From NCBI GenBank assembly GCA_029946045.1, contig JAQSDS010000095.1, positions 1 to 6,281 on the forward strand: a stretch of 6,281 nt of DNA, given 5' to 3'. Position numbers and translations under genes: made by a program. The stretch comes from Rhodoferax sp. GTDB taxonomy: Bacteria; Pseudomonadota; Gammaproteobacteria; Burkholderiales; Burkholderiaceae_C. Below the pieces are notes generated by a model. The model was not told the DNA's origin and searched no databases. It saw nothing but the letters and a program-made list of their open reading frames with translations. Below are positions 1 through 5,370 of the stretch, in pieces (within the stretch, counting starts at the first letter, position 1; each line of letters begins with the position of its first letter).

Positions 1-354
1 CACCAACACATCCTCAAGGGAGGCATCGTCCTCCAGCTCGGCCTGCGCCTCGGTCTCGACAAAGCGGAACGCCCGCTCGATGTGCACCACAACATCCACC
101 GGCCCGAGGCAACGCTGGCAGGTCAGGGGCAGGCGCGCGGTAACGCTCAAAAACAGCCACACCTGCGGCTGGCCTTTGGCGTCGGGCTGAAGCTCGCCCC
201 GCACTGTCCAATTCACCAAGTTGGGCCCGCCAAGACCCTGGGTTTCTTCCATCAGGCGGCCGTAATTGGACAACAGGTCCTGGCCGACGAATTGCTGTGA
301 TGCCTGTCCGGCCTGCTTGACATCGAGTTTGGGGGGGCGTTGGTGTAGCGTCAT
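1..354 (-). CDS. yceD: YceD/DUF177 family protein, 3' end cut by window edge
   Basis: Reading the minus strand from the ATG at 354 gives 118 uninterrupted codons running off the left edge. The protein starts MTLHQRPPKLDVKQ and carries the DUF177/YceD signature: a P-L-T-C-Q-R-C-L-G-P-V motif with the Cys pair C79 and C82, then R-A-F-R-F-V-E-T-E and an acidic stretch (ELEDDASLED, about 106-115). Family proteins are about 170-200 residues, so roughly two thirds is present. Homologues sit directly upstream of rpmF (ribosomal protein L32) and the plsX-fab genes, and plant and bacterial members have been linked to 23S rRNA accumulation; the exact role here is inferred. No Shine-Dalgarno motif precedes the ATG. 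A run of seven C (coding strand) covers codons 6-8. The gene is divergent from maf, 25 bp away. Confidence 0.9.
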   Translation of the reverse strand, partial: MTLHQRPPKLDVKQAGQASQQFVGQDLLSNYGRLMEETQGLGGPNLVNWTVRGELQPDAKGQPQVWLFLSVTARLPLTCQRCLGPVDVVVHIERAFRFVETEAQAELEDDASLEDVLV

Positions 355-368
355 GGTTGCAGTGTAAG
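340..368 (+). promoter_or_regulatory. Possible maf promoter (weak)
   Basis: TTGGTG (340-345) and TGTAAG (363-368) are separated by 17 bp and loosely match the sigma-70 -35 and -10 boxes (3/6 and 4/6). The implied start near 375 would leave only about five leader bases before the maf ATG at 380. A perfect TTGACA at 317-322 lies upstream but has no -10 match at normal spacing. Because yceD and maf are only 25 bp apart, any maf promoter must overlap the start of yceD. Match quality is low. Confidence 0.2.
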
Positions 369-379
369 AGAATCGGGGC

Positions 380-973
380 ATGATAAAACCCCCGCCTCGC
401 CAGATCATCCTGGCCTCCACCTCTGTTTACCGCCGCCAGTTGCTGGAGCGACTGCGGCTGCCGTTCACCGTGATCGCGTCGCATGTGGATGAAGCGGCGC
501 TGCCCGGCGAGGGCCCCGAGCCACTGGCGCGCCGATTGGCGCTGGCCAAGGCGCAAGCAGTTGCCGCGCAGCACCCCGAATGCCTGGTCATTGGCTCCGA
601 CCAGGTGGCCGACCTCCACGACGAAGCCTTGGGCAAACCCGGAACCCATGCGCGCGCCGTGGCGCAATTGCAGCGCATGCGTGGACAGACTGTCATTTTT
701 CAAACCGCCGTCGCGGTGGTGTGCCAGGCCAGCGGCTTCGCCCAAACCGAGCTCGCGCCCGTCAAAGTCCAGTTCAAGGACCTGACCGATGACCAGATCG
801 AGCATTACCTGCTGGCAGAACAGCCATACGACTGCGCCGGCAGCGCCAAAAGCGAAGGCCTTGGTATTGCCTTGCTGGCACGCATTGACAACGACGACCC
901 GACCGCTTTGGTGGGTCTGCCGCTGATTCGAACTTGCCAACTCTTGGAAGCCGCGGGGTTCCCGGTGTTATGA
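380..973 (+). CDS. maf: Maf-family nucleotide pyrophosphatase, YceF type (m7GTP)
   Basis: A 197-residue protein of normal length for the Maf/HAM1-like nucleotide pyrophosphatase fold. These enzymes hydrolyse non-canonical nucleoside triphosphates to the monophosphate and diphosphate in the cytoplasm. The family N-terminal loop is L-A-S-T-S-V-Y-R-R (11-19). The catalytic acidic site is G-S-D-Q-V-A with D74. A GKP motif at 85-87 follows, and LVGLPLI lies near 177-183. The segment C-A-G-S-A-K-S-E-G (152-160) matches E. coli YceF, characterised as an m7GTP pyrophosphatase, rather than the dTTP/UTP-specific YhdE group, so substrate preference is inferred from subfamily. The ATG at 380 puts the first beta strand (RQIILAST) at the usual distance from the N terminus. 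Its stop overlaps the next start (ATGA, 970-973), implying co-translation with the methyltransferase gene. Confidence 0.93.
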   Translation: MIKPPPRQIILASTSVYRRQLLERLRLPFTVIASHVDEAALPGEGPEPLARRLALAKAQAVAAQHPECLVIGSDQVADLHDEALGKPGTHARAVAQLQRMRGQTVIFQTAVAVVCQASGFAQTELAPVKVQFKDLTDDQIEHYLLAEQPYDCAGSAKSEGLGIALLARIDNDDPTALVGLPLIRTCQLLEAAGFPVL

Positions 974-1725
974 AAGGCGTACTCTACCTGGTGCCGGCAC
1001 CACTGGACTTTGCTTGCGCCCAAAGCGCCGATGTGCGCGACACCCTGCCCATGGCCACCCTCACGGTGGCTGCCGGCCTGGCGCACTGGGTCTGTGAAAA
1101 CGCCAAATCGGCGCGCGCCTACCTCAAGCGCGTCAACGAAATCACGCCGCTATGCCTGCCGATCCAGGCCCTGTCCCTGGTGGAATTACCGCGCGAAGTG
1201 CACAAAAAAGGCGATCACAACGGCAACTTCGATGCCCGGGCGCTGTTGCAACCGGCACTAGAGGGTCACAACATGGGTTTGGTAAGCGAAGCCGGCATGC
1301 CCGCTGTGGCTGACCCGGGCTCATCCGTAGTGCGCGCTGCCCATGACCTGGGCATCAGGGTGGTGCCGCTGGTGGGACCGGTGTCGCTGCTGCTGGCGCT
1401 GGCCGCCAGTGGACTCAATGGACAAAATTTCGCCTTTGTGGGCTACTTGCCGCAGGACGCACAGGAACGCATTCAGCGCATTCGGGAACTGGAAGCGCTG
1501 GCGCTCAAAACTGGTCAAACCCAGCTCTTCATTGAAACGCCTTACCGCAATCTGGCCATGTTTCAGGCCCTGCTGCAAACGCTGCAGCACAACACCCGAC
1601 TGGCCATCAGCAGCGGGCTCACCCTGGAGAACGCCAGCATCGCCAGCGACAGCATCAAGAACTGGAAACACAAACCGGTGGCCGTGAACAACGCCACACC
1701 CGCCGTGTTTGCCATCGGCCGCTGA
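970..1725 (+). CDS. RsmI-like SAM-dependent methyltransferase (tetrapyrrole methylase fold)
   Basis: A 251-residue protein of the TP_methylase superfamily, related to RsmI, the 16S rRNA C1402 2'-O-methyltransferase. It begins LYLVPAPLD, contains G-L-V-S-E-A-G-M-P-A-V-A-D-P-G (103-117), then V-V-P-L-V-G-P-V-S-L-L-L-A-L-A-A-S-G-L (131-149) and F-V-G-Y-L-P (156-161); these correspond to the SAM-binding core and RsmI central motifs. It ends with F-I-E-T-P-Y-R-N (187-194), like the RsmI helix. It is shorter than typical RsmI (about 280-290) and lacks the T-P-I-G-N-L-x-D motif; RsmI's E-D-T-R position is replaced by E-N-A-K-S-A-R-A-Y-L-K-R-V (43-55). It therefore looks like a separate subgroup and its substrate is unknown. 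I chose the ATG at 970, overlapping the maf stop, over an in-frame ATG at 934 inside maf, because LYLV then sits near the N terminus. The stop is 7 bp from the convergent sppA stop. Confidence 0.88.
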   Translation: MKGVLYLVPAPLDFACAQSADVRDTLPMATLTVAAGLAHWVCENAKSARAYLKRVNEITPLCLPIQALSLVELPREVHKKGDHNGNFDARALLQPALEGHNMGLVSEAGMPAVADPGSSVVRAAHDLGIRVVPLVGPVSLLLALAASGLNGQNFAFVGYLPQDAQERIQRIRELEALALKTGQTQLFIETPYRNLAMFQALLQTLQHNTRLAISSGLTLENASIASDSIKNWKHKPVAVNNATPAVFAIGR

Positions 1726-1732
1726 TCAGGCT

Positions 1733-2791
1733 TTAATGCGGCGCCGTGCCCGCCTTCAATGCCGACATGACCCCGGCGCCCATGGCCACGCCAAAGCGCT
1801 TGACCAGTCGCTCCGCCACATTGTCGCGACGTGTGTAGTCGATGATTTCTTCGGCTTTGACCACTTCACGCGCGACAAAATCGAGGCTGCCCAACTGGTC
1901 GGCCAGGCCAATTTCCACAGCCTGCTGTCCGCTCCAGAACAAGCCACTGAAGGTCTCAGGGGTTTCTTTCAAGCGATCACCCCGCCCTTGCTTGACCACC
2001 GCAATGAACTGCTGGTGGATTTGATCGAGCATGGCCTGGGCATAAGCGCGCTGGGTGTCGGTTTGTGGGCTGAACGGATCGAGAAAGCCCTTGTTTGCGC
2101 CCGCCGTCATGAGCCGGCGCTCGACCCCAAGCTTGTCCATCAGGCCAGTAAAGCCAAAGCCGTCCATCAGAACCCCGATGCTGCCGACAATGCTGGCTTT
2201 GTCGACAAAGATCTTGTCCGCCGAGACCGCAATGTAGTAGGCCGCCGAAGCCGCTGACTCCTCAACCACGGCATACACCGGCTTGTTGTGCAGCGCCTTG
2301 AGGCGCTTGATCTCATCGTTGATGATGCCGGCCTGCACCGGACTGCCGCCGGGCGAATTGATCAGCAACACCACCGCCTGCGCCCCTTCGTCTTCAAAAG
2401 CGGCGCGCGCGGAGGCCACCACCAGCTCGGCACTGGCTTCGGCGCCCGAAGCAATTTCACCCTTGATTTCGATCATGGCCGTGTGGGGCGTCGTCACATT
2501 CTGGGTCTTGATCCCTTCACTGAAAACCAGCCAGCCCAGCGTGATAAAAAACAGCAGCCAGGCCAGCCGCACAAAGGTGCGCCAACGACGCGCCAGCCGC
2601 TGCTCATGCAAACTCGCAAACACCAGCTTCTCCAGCGTGGCGCGCTCCCAGCTAGGCACATCCAGAAGCGCCTTGGCGGCCGCATTTTGGGTCGCCGTGG
2701 CACCGCTCGTGGTGGCCGCGGGCGCCTGAGTCGGATCAGGCTCAGTCACCCCGGGCGATGGCTCAACGGGGTCGGTAACAGTTTGGTTCAT
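1733..2791 (-). CDS. sppA: S49 family membrane serine peptidase (SppA-like)
   Basis: A 352-residue single-domain S49 peptidase of the short (SppA36-like) type, thought to degrade signal peptides or membrane-protein fragments at the inner membrane. Residues 1-45 are rich in Pro, Ala and Thr and probably cytoplasmic. Residues 73-90 (RLAWLLFFITLGWLVF core) form one membrane anchor. The peptidase domain follows: N-S-P-G-G-S-P (145-151), the nucleophile region E-S-A-A-S-A-A-Y-Y-I-A with S182, and a Ser-Lys dyad partner K234 in A-G-A-N-K-G-F-L-D-P-F, 52 residues later as in bacterial SppA. The usual A-S-G-G-Y-Y reads A-S-A-A-Y-Y. The start at 2791 (MNQTVTDP) is one base after the Rieske stop; an in-frame ATG at 2842 would overlap the Rieske gene and add an unconvincing extension. 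No Shine-Dalgarno site is visible, suggesting translational coupling. It is the last gene of the four-gene operon. Confidence 0.93.
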   Translation of the reverse strand: MNQTVTDPVEPSPGVTEPDPTQAPAATTSGATATQNAAAKALLDVPSWERATLEKLVFASLHEQRLARRWRTFVRLAWLLFFITLGWLVFSEGIKTQNVTTPHTAMIEIKGEIASGAEASAELVVASARAAFEDEGAQAVVLLINSPGGSPVQAGIINDEIKRLKALHNKPVYAVVEESAASAAYYIAVSADKIFVDKASIVGSIGVLMDGFGFTGLMDKLGVERRLMTAGANKGFLDPFSPQTDTQRAYAQAMLDQIHQQFIAVVKQGRGDRLKETPETFSGLFWSGQQAVEIGLADQLGSLDFVAREVVKAEEIIDYTRRDNVAERLVKRFGVAMGAGVMSALKAGTAPH

Positions 2792-2792
2792 A

Positions 2793-3155
2793 TCAAAGTG
2801 GCAGTTGGAATTTGTCGGAAGTATGCCAGTGCACCAGGCCATCGGCCTCGCTCAGCTCAATTTTTTCCAGGCCACTGCGGCAGGGGCCCAGCAGGCACTG
2901 ACCGGTTTGCGGCGCATAAGTGGCGCCATGGGTGGCGCACATCAGCCAATGCCCGGACATGTCAAAAAACTGGTTGGGCTGGTAATCCATCTCCATCGGT
3001 ACGTGGCTACAACGGTTCAGGTAGGCATGAACCCGGCCCTGGTAGCGCACCGCGAAAGCAGCATGGTTCTTGCCAAAGTAGCGCACCTCAAAAGGCACAG
3101 CCAGGCTGCTGTCTACCAGCGCATGCGCGTCACACAGGAACACCGTCTGGGTCAT
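2793..3155 (-). CDS. Small Rieske [2Fe-2S] protein
   Basis: A 120-residue single-domain Rieske iron-sulfur protein. The cluster ligands are visible as C49-S-H51 and C73-A-T-H76, giving the two-Cys, two-His set for a [2Fe-2S] centre. G-P-C-R-S-G-L-E-K-I-E-L (90-101) is the strand typical after the second ligand pair. The 21 residues between H51 and C73 are more than the roughly 15-17 of dioxygenase-type ferredoxins. There is no signal peptide, membrane helix or fused oxygenase domain, so it is probably a cytoplasmic electron carrier or NirD-like subunit; its partner is unknown. The start at 3155 lies 9 bp after the HAD stop and lacks a Shine-Dalgarno motif. It is followed by sppA after one base. 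Family assignment is strong; function is not established. Confidence 0.92.
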   Translation of the reverse strand: MTQTVFLCDAHALVDSSLAVPFEVRYFGKNHAAFAVRYQGRVHAYLNRCSHVPMEMDYQPNQFFDMSGHWLMCATHGATYAPQTGQCLLGPCRSGLEKIELSEADGLVHWHTSDKFQLPL

Positions 3156-3164
3156 GGCTTGGGC

Positions 3165-3824
3165 TCAGGCGTGGGCGCGCAGCCAGTCATGCAGTTGCGT
3201 CACATCGTGCGCCACCAGCAAGGGCTTGAGGGCCACAAAGGCCTCCGGCTCATGCGCGCCGTAGCTCACGCCGACACTGGCGCAGCCGGCATTGAGCGCC
3301 ATTTGCAGGTCATGGGTGGTGTCGCCAATCATCAGGGTGCGCTCTGGCGGCACGTCAAACTCGGCCATCAACTCATGCAGCATCAAGGGGTCAGGCTTGC
3401 CAGCGGTCTGATCGGCCGTGCGTGAGGCATCAAACGTGCCGGCCAGGGTGGACGTGGCCAAGGCCTCATCGAGTCCGCGGCGACTTTTTCCGGTCGCCAC
3501 CGCCAGCAGGTGGCCACGTGCCTTGAGCGCCGCCAGCATCGGTAAAACCCCTTCAAACAGGCTGATTTCATGCTGGATCGCAAAATAATGGTGCCGGTAG
3601 CGGTCACCCAGCAAGGGGTAACGCTCTTCGGGCACATCAGGCGCCGCATGCGCCAGCGCCTGCATCAAGCCCATACCAATCACATACGAGGCGGCTTCAT
3701 CACTGGGCTTTTGGCCGCCCACGTCAAGCACAGCCGCCTGGATGCAGCGGGCAATGATGGCGGTGGAGTCAAACAGGGTGCCATCCCAGTCAAAGGCAAT
3801 CAAGTCAAAGCGTCGAAAAGTCAT
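3165..3824 (-). CDS. HAD-IA family phosphatase (phosphoglycolate phosphatase-like)
   Basis: A 219-residue haloacid dehalogenase-superfamily hydrolase with all four motifs: motif I F-D-W-D-G-T-L with nucleophile D12 and acid/base D14; motif II V-A-T-G-K-S with T111; motif III K143 in A-G-K-P-D-P; motif IV G-D-T-T-H-D with D168 and D172 for Mg2+. Residues about 20-90 form a helical C1 cap, the subclass IA arrangement of phosphoglycolate phosphatase (Gph), pyrophosphatase PpaX and beta-phosphoglucomutase. The general reaction is phosphomonoester hydrolysis; the substrate cannot be read from sequence, so a gph name would be over-specific. The ATG at 3824 overlaps the rluC stop (ATGA), indicating translational coupling within the rluC operon. 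Confidence 0.92.
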   Translation of the reverse strand: MTFRRFDLIAFDWDGTLFDSTAIIARCIQAAVLDVGGQKPSDEAASYVIGMGLMQALAHAAPDVPEERYPLLGDRYRHHYFAIQHEISLFEGVLPMLAALKARGHLLAVATGKSRRGLDEALATSTLAGTFDASRTADQTAGKPDPLMLHELMAEFDVPPERTLMIGDTTHDLQMALNAGCASVGVSYGAHEPEAFVALKPLLVAHDVTQLHDWLRAHA

Positions 3825-4858
3825 GGTGAAGGGCGCACGGGCGCCGAGTATGAAGAAAATTGAGCCAACTCAGGCGGCAACTCTGCCAGAATTTCCAGAC
3901 GCTCGCCGCTGGCGGGGTGATTGAACTGCAAACGCCAGGCGTGCAAAAACATGCGTTTGAGGCCGGGCCGGGCGCCCGCACTGGCCAGCGCCTTGTTCAG
4001 ATCAAAGTCACCATATTTGTCGTCACCCAGAATCGGATAGCCTTCGCTGGCCAGATGAACCCGAATCTGATGGGTCCGGCCGGTCTTGATGGTGACCTCC
4101 AGCAAGGTGCCCTGCGGCAGTTGCTCGCGCACCTTGACCAGGGTCACAGAAGGCATGCCGTCGGCGTCATCGCGCGCTACCACCTTGACGCGGCGCTCGC
4201 CGGCCTGGTTGTCCTTACTGTCCAGCAAATACTTGTGCAAGGGCTTGTCCAGCACCTTGAGCTTGGCGGGCCAGGCACCGCGCACCATGGCCAGGTAGGT
4301 CTTGCCGGTCTGCCGCTCGCGAAACTGGTCTTGCAGGTTTTTCAACGCGCTGCGCTTTTTGGCCACCAGCAGAATTCCGCTGGTTTCGCGGTCCAAGCGG
4401 TGTACCAATTCCAGGAATTTGGCCTGCGGACGCGACATGCGCAATTGCTCGATGACGCCAAAACTCACGCCAGAACCGCCATGCACGGCGACACCGGCGG
4501 GCTTGTTGATTACCAGCAGATGCTCGTCTTCGAGTAGCACGGCAAAGTCGCGGGCGGGCACACCGCGTACCGCGCCCTGGGCCATGGCCTGCGCCTTTTC
4601 GGCCACTCTTTCTGAAATACGCACCGGCGGCACACGCACCAGATCGCCTTCAAGTAGACGCGTGTCGGCGCCCACCCGGCCCTTGTTGACGCGCACCTCG
4701 CCACTGCGAATCAGGCGGTAGATATGGGTTTTGGGCACCCCCTTGAGGTGCCGCATCAGGAAGTTGTCGACGCGCTGACCAGCGCTGTCCTCATCGATGC
4801 AAACGGTTTTAACCTGGGGTGCGGGCGCAGAGGGTTTGGCCTCTATAATGACTTTCAC
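3821..4858 (-). CDS. rluC: 23S rRNA pseudouridine synthase RluC
   Basis: A 345-residue RluA-family pseudouridine synthase. E. coli RluC isomerises uridines 955, 2504 and 2580 of 23S rRNA. An N-terminal S4 RNA-binding domain (about 27-75: A-G-Q-R-V-D-N-F-L, L-K-G-V-P-K-T-H-I-Y-R-L-I-R, G-E-V-R-V-N-K-G-R) precedes the catalytic domain with N-K-P-A-G-V-A-V-H-G-G-S-G (118-130), the active-site H-R-L-D-R-E-T-S-G (catalytic D156), and K-T-G-R-T-H-Q-I-R-V-H (258-268). The G-G-S-G-V-S-F-G-V-I-E signature and the LKGVPK sequence favour RluC over RluD or RluA. The start is a GTG at 4858, giving about 26 residues before the S4 domain as in E. coli; no ATG fits better and there is no Shine-Dalgarno motif. 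It is the first gene of the minus-strand operon and divergent from rne, the arrangement also found in E. coli. Confidence 0.95.
   Translation of the reverse strand: MKVIIEAKPSAPAPQVKTVCIDEDSAGQRVDNFLMRHLKGVPKTHIYRLIRSGEVRVNKGRVGADTRLLEGDLVRVPPVRISERVAEKAQAMAQGAVRGVPARDFAVLLEDEHLLVINKPAGVAVHGGSGVSFGVIEQLRMSRPQAKFLELVHRLDRETSGILLVAKKRSALKNLQDQFRERQTGKTYLAMVRGAWPAKLKVLDKPLHKYLLDSKDNQAGERRVKVVARDDADGMPSVTLVKVREQLPQGTLLEVTIKTGRTHQIRVHLASEGYPILGDDKYGDFDLNKALASAGARPGLKRMFLHAWRLQFNHPASGERLEILAELPPELAQFSSYSAPVRPSP
4844..4849 (+). promoter_or_regulatory. Candidate rne -10 box (TATAAT)
   Basis: A perfect TATAAT on the plus strand lies within the first codons of rluC and points towards rne. Transcription from it would begin near 4856 and give an rne leader of about 524 nt. 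I see no good -35 hexamer 16-18 bp upstream and no extended TG motif, so this could be chance. A weaker alternative is TTGATT (4879-4884) followed after 17 bp by TTTATG (4902-4907). Confidence 0.35.
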
Positions 4859-4881
4859 TGGTGGTGTGCTGTAAGTGGTTG

Positions 4882-4911
4882 ATTTAACGAATCATTCATT
4901 CTTTATGTCGG
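4882..4911 (-). promoter_or_regulatory. Possible rluC operon promoter (weak)
   Basis: On the minus strand CCGACA (4911-4906) and TTAAAT (4887-4882) are 18 bp apart and match the sigma-70 consensus at 4/6 positions each. A start near 4875 would leave roughly 17 bases before the GTG of rluC. If this and a plus-strand promoter for rne are both real, the two would face away from each other with overlapping DNA. Unproven. Confidence 0.25.
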
Positions 4912-4926
4912 TGAAGTTTAGTTCAC
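4911..4926 (+). other. Small hairpin in rne leader
   Basis: GTGAA (4911-4915) and TTCAC (4922-4926) form a 5-bp inverted repeat with a six-base U-rich loop (GTTTAG). Short enough to occur by chance; listed as part of the leader's structure. Confidence 0.3.
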
Positions 4927-4982
4927 GCGCCTCTTGCCCCGCCAGAAAAGTCGATACCGCCTGACACCTTGCCCGCAAATGT

Positions 4983-5022
4983 CTGACCCATTGTCAGCCA
5001 TGGCAGAGTGGGTGAAGGGTCA
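4983..5022 (+). other. Overlapping inverted repeats in rne leader
   Basis: Three pairings share bases here: CTGAC (4983-4987) with GTCAG (4993-4997), ACCCA (4986-4990) with TGGGT (5009-5013), and TGACCC (4984-4989) with GGGTCA (5017-5022). GCCATGGC (4997-5004) between them is a palindrome. They are mutually exclusive, so several folds are possible; which one forms cannot be decided by eye. Confidence 0.3.
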
Positions 5023-5059
5023 AAACGACGCAATGAAACCCTGATATGGAATACCCAAA

Positions 5060-5082
5060 ATTCACAGACCTGTGCTGTGAAT
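5060..5082 (+). other. Hairpin with 8-bp perfect stem in rne leader
   Basis: ATTCACAG (5060-5067) and CTGTGAAT (5075-5082) are exact reverse complements around a seven-base loop, ACCTGTG. An alternative inner pairing CACAG with CTGTG starting two bases earlier is possible. No U-run follows, so it is not an intrinsic terminator. Confidence 0.5.
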
Positions 5083-5103
5083 GGAATGAAGCGATATGTT
5101 TGT

Positions 5104-5113
5104 GTTGATCAAC
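5104..5113. other. 10-bp perfect palindrome
   Basis: GTTGATCAAC equals its own reverse complement. With no loop it is more likely a double-stranded protein-binding half-site pair than an RNA hairpin. No regulator can be named and only one copy is present in the leader. Confidence 0.25.
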
Positions 5114-5130
5114 CTGATGTGTAATTGCCT

Positions 5131-5150
5131 GCAGCGCGAAACCGCGCTGC
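5131..5150 (+). other. GC-rich hairpin with 8-bp perfect stem in rne leader
   Basis: GCAGCGCG (5131-5138) and CGCGCTGC (5143-5150) are exact reverse complements around a four-base AAAC loop. This is the most stable local stem in the window outside coding sequence. The following bases are TCGTCGGC, not a U-tract, so it is a structural element rather than a simple terminator. Confidence 0.55.
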
Positions 5151-5197
5151 TCGTCGGCATTTATCGGGTTTCGGCGCCCTCCAAACGGACGCAAACA

Positions 5198-5214
5198 GCT
5201 ATTAGATCAATAGC
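5198..5214 (+). other. Hairpin GCTATT/AATAGC in rne leader
   Basis: GCTATT (5198-5203) pairs with AATAGC (5209-5214) across an AGATC loop. The left arm is repeated at 5353-5358 just upstream of the rne Shine-Dalgarno site, so the right arm has a second possible partner. Similar GCTATN...NATAGC inverted repeats occur between genes in Comamonadaceae as I recall, so this may also be a dispersed intergenic repeat. Confidence 0.4.
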
Positions 5215-5256
5215 AAAACCAACACCCATCCCGATCGCTCCCCTCCACGTGCCCAC

Positions 5257-5283
5257 ACCCAGACTCAGTATTTGAGTTGGGGT
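5257..5283 (+). other. Hairpin with GUAUU loop in rne leader
   Basis: ACTCA (5263-5267) pairs with TGAGT (5273-5277) around loop GTATT; the stem extends through one G-U pair and one A/G mismatch into ACCC (5257-5260) with GGGT (5280-5283). The loop fits the RNWUU preference reported for RNase E cleavage, which would make sense for autoregulation, but five-base matches are frequent. Confidence 0.4.
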
Positions 5284-5330
5284 TCTCCGGCTATTTCCGC
5301 CTCGTTTCAACGCGTCAGTTCGTGTATCAA

Positions 5331-5345
5331 TGCTCATCACGAGCA
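5331..5345 (+). other. Small hairpin upstream of the rne ribosome binding site
   Basis: TGCTC (5331-5335) and GAGCA (5341-5345) form a 5-bp stem with loop ATCAC, ending 20 bases before the Shine-Dalgarno motif. Confidence 0.35.
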
Positions 5346-5364
5346 GTTTGTTGCTATTTGAATT

Positions 5365-5370
5365 GAAGGA
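5365..5370 (+). promoter_or_regulatory. rne ribosome binding site
   Basis: GAAGGA lies nine bases before the ATG at 5380, complementary to the 16S rRNA 3' end. It fixes the rne start and is the only clear Shine-Dalgarno motif before any gene start in the window. Confidence 0.8.

Noticed and set aside
82..300. Plus-strand 72-codon open frame
   Set aside because: It lies opposite the yceD gene, whose minus-strand translation carries a clear DUF177 motif; the plus-strand product has no recognisable features.
317..322. Perfect TTGACA as a maf -35 box
   Set aside because: No acceptable -10 hexamer lies 16-19 bp downstream, and the bases encode conserved-frame yceD codons, so chance is the simpler explanation.
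14..940. 308-codon open frame on the minus strand across maf
   Set aside because: It is antisense to maf and covers yceD in the wrong frame; the translation is low-complexity Gly/Arg/Ala-rich, typical of a shadow frame in GC-rich DNA.
2792..2842. Longer sppA start at 2842
   Set aside because: It would overlap the Rieske 3' end by about 50 bp and add MAWCTGILPTNSNCHFD, unlike SppA N termini; 2791 gives a one-base junction.
2288..3229. 313-codon plus-strand open frame
   Set aside because: It runs antisense to sppA and the Rieske gene, both with intact catalytic or ligand motifs; the composition (Arg, Gly, His, Gln) is that of a shadow frame.
3860..4537. 225-codon plus-strand open frame opposite rluC
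   Set aside because: RluC motifs on the minus strand are complete; this frame has no known motif.
5131..5150. GC-rich hairpin as an intrinsic terminator
   Set aside because: It is not followed by a U-run on either strand.
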